From Qipengyuania sp. SS22 (GTDB lineage Bacteria; Pseudomonadota; Alphaproteobacteria; Sphingomonadales; Sphingomonadaceae), in the NCBI RefSeq assembly GCF_025736935.1, contig NZ_CP107048.1:2059501-2123500 (forward strand): a stretch of DNA of 64,000 nt, in the 5' to 3' direction. The translations under genes were made by a program, and so were the position numbers. Positions 43,349 to 51,914 of this stretch are shown piece by piece. Under the pieces are notes generated by a model. The model searched no databases and was not told the DNA's origin. It was given only the letters and a program-made list of their open reading frames with translations. Position 1 is the first letter of the stretch. The number at the start of each line of letters is the position of its first letter.

Positions 43349-44532
43349 AGCGCAAGCTGTTCCTCGGCCTGACCGGAGTGGTTGTCCTTGCGCTGGCCGC
43401 TTTCTTCATCTTCGCCCCCGGCGTGGTCGAGCGGGGGATGAACCAGGTCGACGGCGAGCCGCTGATCGAAGTGTCGGACGAGGCCAAGGCTCTCCACGCG
43501 ACACTCGCTATCGTCGACCTGCATTCGGATACACTCCTGTGGAAGCGCGACCTGCTCGAACGCGCGGGGCGCGGGCATGTCGACTTGCCTCGACTACGCG
43601 AAGGCAATGTCGCGCTGCAGGTCTTCTCGAGCGTGACCAAGACCCCCAAGGACCAGAATTACGACGCCAACGGCGCCGATAGCGACAATATCACCCTGCT
43701 CACCATCGCGCAGCTTCAGCCCATGCGCACCTGGAACAGCCTGCTCGAACGCTCGCTCTGGCATGCGCAGAAGCTCGAGACCGCGATCGAAGAGGGGCGC
43801 GGCGAGCTCTACCAGATATGGACGCCCGACGATGTCCGGCGGTTGATGCTCGCCCGCGAAGGCAAGGGTGGCCCCAGGCCGGTCGGCGCGCTGTTCAGCG
43901 CCGAAGGGCTGCAAAGCCTCGAGGGCGATCCCGACAATCTCGACACGCTCTACGACGCGGGGATGCGCATGGCGGGTCTCACCCATTTCTTCGACAACAA
44001 ACTCGCCGGATCGATGCACGGGCTCGGCAAGGGCGGCCTTACGCCGATGGGCCGCGAGGTGATCGGCCGGATGGAGCGCATGGGGATGATCGTCGACATC
44101 GCGCATTGCAGTCACCAATGCGTTGCCGACGTGCTGGCGATGGCAAAACGCCCGGTCGTGTCGAGCCATGGCGGGGTGCAGGCAACCTGCAAGGTCAACC
44201 GCAACCTGACCGATGCCGAGCTCCGCGGCGTCGCGAAGACCGGCGGCGTGGTGGGGATTGGCTATTGGGACGGGGCGGTCTGCGACACCAGTCCGCGCTC
44301 GGCGGCGCAGGCGATGAAACATGTCCGCGACCTCGTCGGGATCGAACATGTCGCGCTGGGAAGCGATTACGACGGAGCCACGACAGTGCGTTTCGACACC
44401 GCGCACTTGCTCCAGGTAACGCAGGCGCTGCTCGACGAGGGCTTCACGCCCGACGAAATCCGGGCGACGATGGGCGGCAATGCACTGCGGGTCATCCGCG
44501 CCGGGCTGGTTCCACTGGAGAGCGCGGAATGA
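43345..44532 (+). CDS. Membrane dipeptidase (M19 family), probably exported
   Basis: A 395-residue zinc dipeptidase. An N-terminal hydrophobic segment (about 4-25, LFLGLTGVVVLALAAFFIFAPG) serves as a signal or anchor, so it probably acts in the periplasm. Metal and active-site segments are VDLHSDTLLWKRDL (about 58-71), DIAHCSHQC (about 252-260) and VALGSDYDGA (about 335-344). The start GTG 43345 overlaps the folA stop; the stop overlaps the ribF ATG. Renal-dipeptidase-like enzymes split D-containing or ordinary dipeptides; the true substrate is unknown. Confidence 0.92.
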   Translation: MKRKLFLGLTGVVVLALAAFFIFAPGVVERGMNQVDGEPLIEVSDEAKALHATLAIVDLHSDTLLWKRDLLERAGRGHVDLPRLREGNVALQVFSSVTKTPKDQNYDANGADSDNITLLTIAQLQPMRTWNSLLERSLWHAQKLETAIEEGRGELYQIWTPDDVRRLMLAREGKGGPRPVGALFSAEGLQSLEGDPDNLDTLYDAGMRMAGLTHFFDNKLAGSMHGLGKGGLTPMGREVIGRMERMGMIVDIAHCSHQCVADVLAMAKRPVVSSHGGVQATCKVNRNLTDAELRGVAKTGGVVGIGYWDGAVCDTSPRSAAQAMKHVRDLVGIEHVALGSDYDGATTVRFDTAHLLQVTQALLDEGFTPDEIRATMGGNALRVIRAGLVPLESAE

Positions 44533-45455
44533 GGTTTCTCGACCACCGTGAACAGCTACCCGAAAGCCTGCGCGGCGCGGTCGTCGCGCTCGGCAATTTC
44601 GACGGCTTCCACCTCGGCCACCAGGCGGTGGCGGGTGAGGCGATCCGCTGGGCGCGCGAAGAGGGCCGCCCCTCGATCATCGCCACCTTCGATCCGCATC
44701 CAGTGCGCCATTTCAAGCCCGATGCACCGCCCTTCCGGCTGACCACGCTCGAACAGCGGCAGGAACTCTATCTCGCCGCTGGCGCGACGGCGATGCTGGT
44801 GTTCCATTTCGACGGCGAGCTGGCGGGTACGACGGCGGAGGATTTCGTGCACAAGCTGCTTGGCGACCATCTTGGCGTGGCCGGGGTCGTGACCGGCGAG
44901 GATTTCACGTTCGGCAAGGCGCGCGGCGGCAATTTCGACAAGCTTGTCAGCCTCGGCAAGGACAGCGGGATCGAAGCGCGCGCGGTGCCCCCGGTGATGG
45001 ACCGGGGCGCAGCGGTGTCCTCCAGCCGCGTGCGCGATGCCCTGCGCGATGGCGACCCGCAGGAGGCCGCGCGGCTGCTGACCCGCCCCTTCGTGATCCG
45101 CGGCGTGGTCCAGCATGGCGACAAGCGCGGGCGCGAGATCGGCTATCCCACCGCCAACCTGCCGGTCGAACACTATCTGCGCCCGCGATACGGCATCTAT
45201 GCGGTGACCGGCCGGGTGCTCGCTACCGGGCAGGAACTGAAGGGCGCGGCCAATATCGGCGTGCGGCCGCAGTTCGACCCGCCCAAGGAATTGCTCGAAC
45301 CCTTTTTCTTCGACTTCTCCGGCGATCTTTACGGACAGGAGATCGAAGTAGCCTTCCACCATTTCTTGCGCGGCGAGGCCAAGTTCGACAGTCTCGATGG
45401 ACTGATCGCGCAGATGGAGCGGGATTGCGACGAGGCGCGGCGGCTGCTGGCGTAG
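44529..45455 (+). CDS. ribF: Bifunctional riboflavin kinase/FAD synthetase
   Basis: Phosphorylates riboflavin to FMN and adenylates FMN to FAD. The 308 residues have an N-terminal FAD-synthetase nucleotidyltransferase (about 17-170; GNFDGFHLGHQA with the HxGH motif, and SSSRVRDAL) and a C-terminal flavokinase (about 185-305; RGREIGYPTANL). It is the last of the coupled gpmA-to-ribF series and is followed by an inverted repeat and ileS; ribF-ileS-lspA is a common order in many bacteria. Confidence 0.96.
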   Translation: MRFLDHREQLPESLRGAVVALGNFDGFHLGHQAVAGEAIRWAREEGRPSIIATFDPHPVRHFKPDAPPFRLTTLEQRQELYLAAGATAMLVFHFDGELAGTTAEDFVHKLLGDHLGVAGVVTGEDFTFGKARGGNFDKLVSLGKDSGIEARAVPPVMDRGAAVSSSRVRDALRDGDPQEAARLLTRPFVIRGVVQHGDKRGREIGYPTANLPVEHYLRPRYGIYAVTGRVLATGQELKGAANIGVRPQFDPPKELLEPFFFDFSGDLYGQEIEVAFHHFLRGEAKFDSLDGLIAQMERDCDEARRLLA

Positions 45456-45456
45456 A

Positions 45457-45547
45457 GCGTCACCCCTGCGCAGGCAGGGGTCCAGCTGATCTCACCCTTA
45501 CGCACTCCGCAAGCTTATCTGGGCCCCTGCCTGCGCAGGGGTGACGA
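45457..45547. repeat. Inverted copies of an intergenic repeat between ribF and ileS
   Basis: Two copies of a roughly 31-base unit (45457-45487 and, inverted, 45517-45547) share the core CCCCTGCGCAGGCAGGGG, itself a partial palindrome, with about three differences over the unit. They face each other across 29 bases and could form one large hairpin. The unit is typical of short intergenic repeats in sphingomonads; translated in reverse it gives the tell-tale 'VTPAQAGAQ' peptide. It could act as a REP-like element or transcript-processing hairpin. Confidence 0.85.
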
Positions 45548-45590
45548 AAGTCTTTATTGCGGAGCGGGTTTGGCCTAACGGCTCGCCTAT

Positions 45591-48434
45591 ATGTCCGAGA
45601 AGCGCGATTACAGAGACACGGTCTTCCTGCCCAAGACCGATTTCCCCATGAAGGCCGGCCTCCCCGCTAAGGAGCCGAAGATTGCCGCGCGCTGGGAGGA
45701 AGAGGGGCTGTACCGGCAGCTGCGCGAAGCGCGCGCCGGGCGTGAGACCTTCGTGCTGCACGACGGCCCGCCCTACGCCAATGGCGACATGCATATCGGG
45801 CACGCGCTCAACCACACGCTCAAGGACATGGTCTGCCGCACGCAGAACCTGCTGGGCAAGGACGCGCCCTATGTCCCCGGCTGGGATTGCCACGGCCTGC
45901 CGATCGAATGGAAGGTCGAGGAACAGTACCGCAAGAAGAAGCTCGACAAGAAAGCGGTCCCGCCCGCCGAATTCCGCGCCGAATGCCGCGCCTATGCCCA
46001 GAAATGGGTCGATGTGCAGCGCGAGCAATTGAAGCGGCTCGGCATCATGGGCGATTGGGACAATCCCTATCTGACCATGCAGTTCGACAGCGAGGCGACG
46101 ATCGTCGCGGAGCTGATGAAATTCGCCGAGGCGGGCAATCTCTATCGCGGCTCGAAGCCGGTGATGTGGAGCCCGGTCGAGGAAACCGCGCTGGCCGAAG
46201 CCGAGGTCGAATATGAGGACATCACCTCGACCCAGATCGACGTGGCCTTCGAGATCACGGAATCAGCAATCCCGGAACTGGTCGGCGCACATGCGGTGAT
46301 CTGGACGACCACGCCGTGGACGATCCCGGTGAATCAGGCTTTGGCCTATGGGCCGGAGATTGAATATGCGCTTATCGCTTGGCCGAACGCCAAATACCTT
46401 GTGGCTCGCGATCTTGCAGCCGAATTCATCAAGCGCATAACAACGGCCCCGAGTGGTCAACCCATAGAGCCGTGGCCTGAAGCCGACCAATGGGATGAGC
46501 GGGTAACGCTCATCCAAGGCTCCGAACTCGCCGGGACCGCCGCCCGCCACCCGATGCACCATCTCGGCGGGTTCTACGCCCGGCCCCGCCCCTTCCTCGC
46601 GGGCGACTTCGTCACCACCGACAGTGGTACGGGCCTCGTCCACATGTCACCCGACCATGGCGAGGACGACTTCCTGCTGTGCCGCGCCAATGGGCTCGAG
46701 CCAGTCTTCGCGGTCATGGCCGACGGGCGCTATCGCGACGACTGGGAATGGCTCGGCGCGGGCGATCTGGACGAGAACGGCAAGGAACGCCGCCGCAGCG
46801 TCATCAACAAGCCCTTTAACTCACCGGAAGGCCCGATCTGCAGCGACCTGCGCGAAGCAGGTGCGCTGCTGTCCGCGAGCGACGATTACCAGCATTCCTA
46901 CCCGCATTCGTGGCGTTCGAAAGCCAAGGTCATCTATCGCTGCACGCCGCAGTGGTTCGTACCGATGGATAAGGAACTGGGCGGCGGCGGCACGCTGCGC
47001 AGCCGCGCCATGTCCGAGATCGAACGTGTGCGGTTCATCCCCGAAAAGGGCCGCCGCCGGATCGGCTCGATGGTCGAAGGCCGCCCCGACTGGGTGCTGA
47101 GCCGCCAGCGCGCCTGGGGCGTGCCGATCACGCTGTTCGTCAAGAACGGCACGGGCGACTATCTGCAGGACCCCGAGGTCAATGCACGCGTGATCGCCGC
47201 GGTGCGCGAGGACGGCGTCGATGCCTGGGACGAGGCGCGCAAGCCCGAGTTCCTCGGCGAGGCCTACAATCCCGACGATTACGAGATGGTCGGCGACATC
47301 CTCGACGTGTGGTTCGATTCGGGCTGCACCCACACCTTCGTGCTCGAAAGCGATCGCTGGCCGGCGCTGCAATGGCCCGCCGACCTCTATCTCGAAGGCA
47401 GCGACCAGCATCGCGGCTGGTTCCAGTCCAGCCTCCTCGAAAGCTGCGCCACGCGCGGCCGCGCGCCCTACGACCAAGTGCTGACGCACGGCTTCACCAT
47501 GGCGAGCGACGGGCGCAAGATGTCGAAGAGCCTCGGCAATACGATCGATCCGCTCAAGGTCATGGAGCAATACGGCGCGGACATTATCCGGCTGTGGGCG
47601 CTCAGCGTCGATTCGACCGAGGACCACCGCATCGGTGACGAGATCCTCAAGGGCGCGGGTGACCAGTACCGCAAACTGCGCAACACCTTCCGCTATCTGC
47701 TCGGCGCGCTCGACGGCTTTGTCGGCGATATGGGCGATGTCGGCGAAGTGCCCGAACTCGAAGTCTATATCCTCGCGCTGCTCGCCGACCTCGATGGCAA
47801 GCTGCGCCACGCGGCGGAGAATTACGACTTCAACGCCTATACCCGCCTGCTGGTCGATTTCTGCAACGAGGATCTGTCGGCCTTCTACTTCGATATCCGC
47901 AAGGACGTGCTCTATTGCGACGGGCCCGATAGCGTGAAGCGCAACGCCTATCGCACCGTGCTCGACCTGCTGTTCCACGCGCTGGTCCGCTATACCGCCC
48001 CGGTGCTGGTGTTCACTGCCGAGGAGGTGTGGAGTACGCGCTATCCCGATGGCGGCAGCGTCCACCTGCTCGAATGGCCGCAAGTGCCGGGTGTGGCCGC
48101 CGACGGCGCGCGGTGGAACAAATTGCGCGAGCTGCGCGAGACCGTGATGGAAGCGATCGAGCCGCTGCGGCGCGACAAGGTCATCCGCTCAGGTCTGGAA
48201 GCCGATGTGGTGGTTCCCGCCGCGGCGGTACCCGAAGGCTTCAGCGATGCCGATCTGGCAGAACTGTTCATCACCGCGTCAGTCACGCGCGGCGATAGCG
48301 ACACGGTGACGGTCACGCGGACAGATGAAAGCAAGTGCGGGCGCTGCTGGCGCCTGCTGCCCAGCGTCGAGGAAGATGGCGATTTGTGCGACCGCTGCGA
48401 AACCGCGGTCGCCGAGCTGGATGCCGTCGAATGA
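45591..48434 (+). CDS. ileS: Isoleucyl-tRNA synthetase
   Basis: Charges tRNA-Ile and edits Val-tRNA-Ile. The 947 residues have HIGH in GDMHIGHALN (about 65-74), the CP1 editing domain (about 200-400, with TTTPWTIP and a GTGLVHMSPDHGEDD catalytic segment), KMSKS in GRKMSKSLGN (about 640), the anticodon-binding domain, and a C-terminal zinc finger (CGRCW...CDRC, about 915-940). Part of the CP1 domain (46330-46530) uses noticeably more A/T-ending codons than the rest of the gene. The stop overlaps the lspA ATG (ATGA). Confidence 0.97.
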   Translation: MSEKRDYRDTVFLPKTDFPMKAGLPAKEPKIAARWEEEGLYRQLREARAGRETFVLHDGPPYANGDMHIGHALNHTLKDMVCRTQNLLGKDAPYVPGWDCHGLPIEWKVEEQYRKKKLDKKAVPPAEFRAECRAYAQKWVDVQREQLKRLGIMGDWDNPYLTMQFDSEATIVAELMKFAEAGNLYRGSKPVMWSPVEETALAEAEVEYEDITSTQIDVAFEITESAIPELVGAHAVIWTTTPWTIPVNQALAYGPEIEYALIAWPNAKYLVARDLAAEFIKRITTAPSGQPIEPWPEADQWDERVTLIQGSELAGTAARHPMHHLGGFYARPRPFLAGDFVTTDSGTGLVHMSPDHGEDDFLLCRANGLEPVFAVMADGRYRDDWEWLGAGDLDENGKERRRSVINKPFNSPEGPICSDLREAGALLSASDDYQHSYPHSWRSKAKVIYRCTPQWFVPMDKELGGGGTLRSRAMSEIERVRFIPEKGRRRIGSMVEGRPDWVLSRQRAWGVPITLFVKNGTGDYLQDPEVNARVIAAVREDGVDAWDEARKPEFLGEAYNPDDYEMVGDILDVWFDSGCTHTFVLESDRWPALQWPADLYLEGSDQHRGWFQSSLLESCATRGRAPYDQVLTHGFTMASDGRKMSKSLGNTIDPLKVMEQYGADIIRLWALSVDSTEDHRIGDEILKGAGDQYRKLRNTFRYLLGALDGFVGDMGDVGEVPELEVYILALLADLDGKLRHAAENYDFNAYTRLLVDFCNEDLSAFYFDIRKDVLYCDGPDSVKRNAYRTVLDLLFHALVRYTAPVLVFTAEEVWSTRYPDGGSVHLLEWPQVPGVAADGARWNKLRELRETVMEAIEPLRRDKVIRSGLEADVVVPAAAVPEGFSDADLAELFITASVTRGDSDTVTVTRTDESKCGRCWRLLPSVEEDGDLCDRCETAVAELDAVE

Positions 48435-48979
48435 CCCCGGTGCTGAAGAACCGCCTGATCGGCTGTGTGATCGCGTTGCTGATCTTCGTCATCGATCAGT
48501 GGAGCAAGAATTACGTCACCAAGACGCTCGGCATCGACCGGGTTGGCGAAGCGATGGAATTGCTGCCCATCTTCGACTTGCGCTTCACGCGCAATTTCGG
48601 CGTCTCGCTCGGCATGTTCGAAGCAACCTCGCCCGAAATGCGCTGGGGGCTGGTGCTGGTGACCGCGGTGATCGCGCTGGTGGTGACCCTATGGATGCTG
48701 CGCGAGAAACTGCTCGGCGATATCCTTGCACTATCGCTGATCCTCGGCGGGGCTTTGGGCAATATCAAGGACCGCTATGAACTCGGCTATGTCGTCGATT
48801 TCGCCGATCTGCATTTCGGCGATTTCCGCCCCTTCCTGATTTTCAATGTCGCCGACGCGGCTATCACCATCGGCGTAGTCATCGTCCTTGCACGTGCGTT
48901 CCTCATGCGCGACAAGGACGGCGAAGAGGTCGATGGCCTCATGAACACCAAGGCGGCCGACGCCGCGGAGAGCAAGTGA
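48431..48979 (+). CDS. lspA: Lipoprotein signal peptidase (signal peptidase II)
   Basis: Cleaves prolipoprotein signal peptides before the lipidated cysteine. The 182 residues have four membrane helices and the two conserved aspartate regions: GGALGNIKDR (about 98-107) and FNVADAAITIG (about 138-148). The first motif reads NIKDR rather than the more usual NLIDR; the catalytic Asp is kept. Coupled to ileS (4-base overlap) and to the next lipoprotein gene (TGATG). Confidence 0.94.
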   Translation: MTPVLKNRLIGCVIALLIFVIDQWSKNYVTKTLGIDRVGEAMELLPIFDLRFTRNFGVSLGMFEATSPEMRWGLVLVTAVIALVVTLWMLREKLLGDILALSLILGGALGNIKDRYELGYVVDFADLHFGDFRPFLIFNVADAAITIGVVIVLARAFLMRDKDGEEVDGLMNTKAADAAESK

Positions 48980-49389
48980 TGAGTAAATTCGCCCGTATCG
49001 CCCTGATCGCCGGCCTCGGTGCCATGACCGCAGCCTGCGGTGGTGGCGGCCTGCTCAACCGTGACCGGCCCGACGAGTTTGCCGTGCAGCGCCAGGCGCC
49101 GCTGGTGGTTCCGCCCGATTTCAACCTCGTGCCCCCGCAGCCCGGCGCTCCGCGCCCGTCCGAGGGCAGCGCCGCATCGCAGACGCTCGAAGCGCTCTTC
49201 GGTGGCCCGCAGGCGCGTAGCAGCGTCGAAACCAGCATGCTCGAACGCGCCGGGGCAGCTGCTCCGGGCATCCGCAGCGCGGTTGGCGATCCCGCGACCG
49301 CAACCGTGGCCAAGGGCAGCGTAACCCGCGACATCATCGCCGCGCCCGAAGGCGACGGCGCCAGCGCCGCGGCGGTTATCCCAGGTTAG
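48979..49389 (+). CDS. DUF3035-family lipoprotein (BamF-like)
   Basis: A 136-residue lipoprotein. The signal ends at a lipobox-like TAAC (Cys about 20), followed by Gly-rich and Pro-rich sequence. The conserved core is RPDEFAVQRQAPLVVPPDFNL (about 29-49, listed here as its first and last residues R29 to L49), the DUF3035 pattern. Members are often annotated as a beta-barrel assembly (BAM) accessory lipoprotein, BamF; that role is inferred from the family. It overlaps lspA by one base. M16 peptidase genes, which often follow in other alphaproteobacteria, are absent. Confidence 0.85.
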   Translation: MSKFARIALIAGLGAMTAACGGGGLLNRDRPDEFAVQRQAPLVVPPDFNLVPPQPGAPRPSEGSAASQTLEALFGGPQARSSVETSMLERAGAAAPGIRSAVGDPATATVAKGSVTRDIIAAPEGDGASAAAVIPG

Positions 49390-49659
49390 TTTTGATTATA
49401 TTGGTTTAGCCTCATGCGCCGGCGGGCCCGTCCGGGCCCTTAGGCTATCCTCGCTCACACGCCCTGCGGGCGCGTCGCTGCGGGCGCGCGGTCGCGCTTG
49501 CCTCGCCTTTGGCTCGGATGGAGTGGAATGGCTTCCTCGTGCGAGTCCCGTCCGCGACCAGCGGACGGCAAGGGCGACCGCCCGCCCGCAGGGGCCCGGA
49601 GCGAAGCGGAGGAACAGCCCCGAAGACGCACCGACGGATGTCGGTGCGAAACACAAAAA
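49390..49659. repeat. Palindrome-rich intergenic element between the DUF3035 gene and a CNNM/CorC gene
   Basis: This 270-base convergent gap has no supported gene. It has several perfect inverted repeats: GGGCCC-GTCC-GGGCCC near 49427, GTCCGC-GACCA-GCGGAC near 49551, and CGCACCGAC-GGAT-GTCGGTGCG at 49627-49648. It has many GC-rich direct motifs and an Arg-rich reading frame on the minus strand. A stretch resembles the T-arm and acceptor end of a tRNA (cgagtcccgtccgcgacca), with no tRNA body. The appearance is that of a repeated intergenic element found in some sphingomonads, but copy number in this genome cannot be seen. Confidence 0.55.
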
Positions 49660-50973
49660 CTAAGCCCCGGGCTTTTCGCCCGCTTCGCCGCTCACCAGCA
49701 GCTTGTCGATCCGGCGGCCATCCATGTCGATCACCTCGAAGCGCCAGCCCTGGTCGGTGAAATAGTCACCTTCGCCCGGCAGCCGCTTGAGTACATGCAG
49801 CGCATAGCCCGCCGCGGTGCCGAATTCGCGGTCGCCGCCATATTCGATGCCCAGCCGGTCGGCTAGGACATCGGCGGAGAGCGAGCCCGAAACGAGTAAC
49901 GACCCGTCGGCGCGCTCGACCACGCCGGGCGCATCGCCAGGGTCCTGATCGCTCGCGAAATCGCCGACCAGCGCGGTGAGCAAATCGACCGGCGTTATGA
50001 TCCCGTCGAGATGGCCGTATTCATCATGGACCATCGCCAGCGCGACTTCGGCCTGCTGCAACACGCGCAAGGCATCGACCGCATCGAGCTGGTCGGGCAC
50101 GACCTCGGCCTTGATCATCAGATCGGCAATCGTGACGGGCTGGTTGGCGATAAGGCGCGACAGGATATCGCGCACCTTGACCACGCCCAGCACCCGGTCG
50201 GGCGACCCTTCGGCCACGGGCAGCAGCGAGTGCGGACTGGCGTCGAGCACCGCGCGCACTGCCGCCTCGTCGGCAGCGATATCGATCCAGTCGACCTCGG
50301 TGCGCGGCGTCATCAGCTCGCGGACCGGGCGCTGCGCCAGCCGGACGACGCCCTGCAGCATCTGGTGCTGTTCGTGTTCGATAACGCCGCTGCGCGTGGC
50401 CTCGGCAAACAGCATATGCAGTTCTTCGGCAGTAACCGCGCTCTGGCCCGCGGGCCGCACGCCAAGCAGACGGATAAGCAGGCCCGACGATGCATCGAGC
50501 AGCCACACAAGTGGCGCAGCGACCTTGGCCAGCACCGCCATCGGCCGCGCCATGTAGATCGCGATCGGCACGGCGGCGCGCAGCGCGACCTGCTTGGGCA
50601 CCAACTCACCGACCACCAGGCTGAGGTAGGTGGTCAGCGCGATCACGGTCGCGAATCCAGCCTGGGGCGCCCAGTCTGCAGGAACGCCGAGCGCGGCCAA
50701 GCGCTCGCCCACCGGTCCGCCGAGGCTGGCCCCCGAATAGGCACCCGCGATGATCCCGATCAGCGTGATGCCGATTTGTACGGTCGAGAGGAACTTGCCC
50801 GGCTCCGCCGCCAGCGTGAGCGCGATCTGCGCCCCGCGATTACCCTGCTGCGCAGCGGACCGCAGACGCGCGGTGCGCGCCGAGACGATGGCGAGTTCGC
50901 TCATGGCGAAAACGCCGTTGAGCACGATCAGCCCCGCGATGATCAGCAGGTCGGTCCAGGGAAAAGTTGTCAC
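49660..50973 (-). CDS. CNNM/CorC-type membrane protein with CBS domains (hemolysin-C family)
   Basis: A 437-residue protein with an N-terminal CNNM (DUF21) membrane domain (about 1-190, starting TTFPWTDLLIIAGLIVLNGV), paired CBS domains (about 210-330, with MTPRTEVDWI and ILSRLIANQPVTI), and a C-terminal CorC_HlyC transporter-associated domain (about 345-430). Such proteins are linked to Mg/Co efflux. I place the start at GTG 50973, where homologues begin; the frame is open to 51138 but that part is not homologous. GAGG lies unusually close to the GTG. Divergent from the OmpA gene. Confidence 0.88.
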   Translation of the reverse strand: MTTFPWTDLLIIAGLIVLNGVFAMSELAIVSARTARLRSAAQQGNRGAQIALTLAAEPGKFLSTVQIGITLIGIIAGAYSGASLGGPVGERLAALGVPADWAPQAGFATVIALTTYLSLVVGELVPKQVALRAAVPIAIYMARPMAVLAKVAAPLVWLLDASSGLLIRLLGVRPAGQSAVTAEELHMLFAEATRSGVIEHEQHQMLQGVVRLAQRPVRELMTPRTEVDWIDIAADEAAVRAVLDASPHSLLPVAEGSPDRVLGVVKVRDILSRLIANQPVTIADLMIKAEVVPDQLDAVDALRVLQQAEVALAMVHDEYGHLDGIITPVDLLTALVGDFASDQDPGDAPGVVERADGSLLVSGSLSADVLADRLGIEYGGDREFGTAAGYALHVLKRLPGEGDYFTDQGWRFEVIDMDGRRIDKLLVSGEAGEKPGA

Positions 50974-51157
50974 CCTCGCGTCGCTAGCACAAAAGCCCTG
51001 CGCTGCCAGCCTCGGATGACTTATCTTCCGGCGCGGTGGAACTGGCGGGTCGCTGGGAGGTTGGATGAACAGTGACGCGGGTTGGGCGCGTCCGGTATCA
51101 CTCGCCCGGCAGCGATCCCGGACAGGGCCACCTGCCACCTCAGAGGAGGAGAATTAC

Positions 51158-51853
51158 ATGAACAAATCGCGCATTCTTACCGCCAGTCTGGCCGCCGTGT
51201 CCCTGATGACCGTGTCGGCCTGTGTCACCGACCCCAATACCGGCGAGAAGAAAATCTCGCGCACCGTGCTCGGCACGGCTGGCGGTGCTGTCGTGGGCGG
51301 ATTGCTCGGCGGCGTCATCGGCGGCAAGACCGGACGCATTGTCGGGGCAGCAGCGGGCGGTGTCGCCGGCGGCGTGGTTGGCTACAAGATGGACCAGCAG
51401 GTCAAGGAACTGAAGGAACAGACCGCCGGCTCGGGTGTCGACGTGACCGAAACCGATGGCGGCGAGGCGATCCTCGTCAACCTGCCCGACGGCGTGACCT
51501 TCGCCACCGGCAGCTACACCATCTCGCCGGGGTTCCGCGATCTGCTCGACCGCGTGGCCAGCAGCCTGACGCAATATCCCAACAGCCTGGTCGACGTTTA
51601 CGGGCATACCGATACCGTCGGTTCGGCCGATTCGAACCAGCGCCTGTCCGAACAGCGCGCGCAGGCCGTCGCCAATTACCTGACTTCGCGCGGGGTCAGT
51701 TCCTCACGCCTGCGCTGGATGGGCTTTGGCGAAACCCGGCTGAAGGTGGCAACCGCCGACAACGTCAACCAGCCGCTCAACCGCCGCGTTGAAATCAAGA
51801 TCATCCCCTTCGACCAGCAGGACGTCGAAGCCGCACAGTCCCAAGGGATGTAA
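51158..51853 (+). CDS. OmpA-family lipoprotein with glycine-zipper region
   Basis: A 231-residue outer-membrane protein starting at ATG 51158, eight bases after a strong AGGAGGAG. The lipobox-like VSAC gives Cys about residue 20. A glycine-zipper stretch (GGAVVGGLLGGVIGGKTG, about 40-60) is followed by an OmpA domain (about 100-215, with DVYGHTDTVGSADSNQRLSEQRA and NRRVEIKI; first motif starts about 150). Should bind peptidoglycan and insert in the outer membrane. Followed directly by a terminator. The 184-base upstream gap shares promoters with the divergent CNNM gene. Confidence 0.9.
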   Translation: MNKSRILTASLAAVSLMTVSACVTDPNTGEKKISRTVLGTAGGAVVGGLLGGVIGGKTGRIVGAAAGGVAGGVVGYKMDQQVKELKEQTAGSGVDVTETDGGEAILVNLPDGVTFATGSYTISPGFRDLLDRVASSLTQYPNSLVDVYGHTDTVGSADSNQRLSEQRAQAVANYLTSRGVSSSRLRWMGFGETRLKVATADNVNQPLNRRVEIKIIPFDQQDVEAAQSQGM

Positions 51854-51886
51854 GGCCTCGGGCCCTTTGGAAGATCGCACGAACTG

Positions 51887-51914
51887 GGGGCCGGTTTCTG
51901 ACCGGCCCCTTTTT
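51887..51914 (+). terminator. Rho-independent terminator after the OmpA gene
   Basis: Stem GGGGCCGGT (51887-51895) with ACCGGCCCC (51901-51909), loop TTCTG, then TTTTT. It lies 34 bases after the OmpA stop and abuts the convergent cysQ stop, so it also separates the two transcripts. Confidence 0.93.

Noticed and set aside
45498..46028. Minus-strand open frame ending in the peptide VTPAQAGAQ
   Set aside because: The peptide comes from the intergenic repeat, and the rest is antisense to ileS.
49396..49656. Arg-rich 86-codon minus-strand frame in the palindrome-rich gap
   Set aside because: Lies wholly in a repeat element with hairpins; no family, and the peptide pattern is that of mis-translated repeats.
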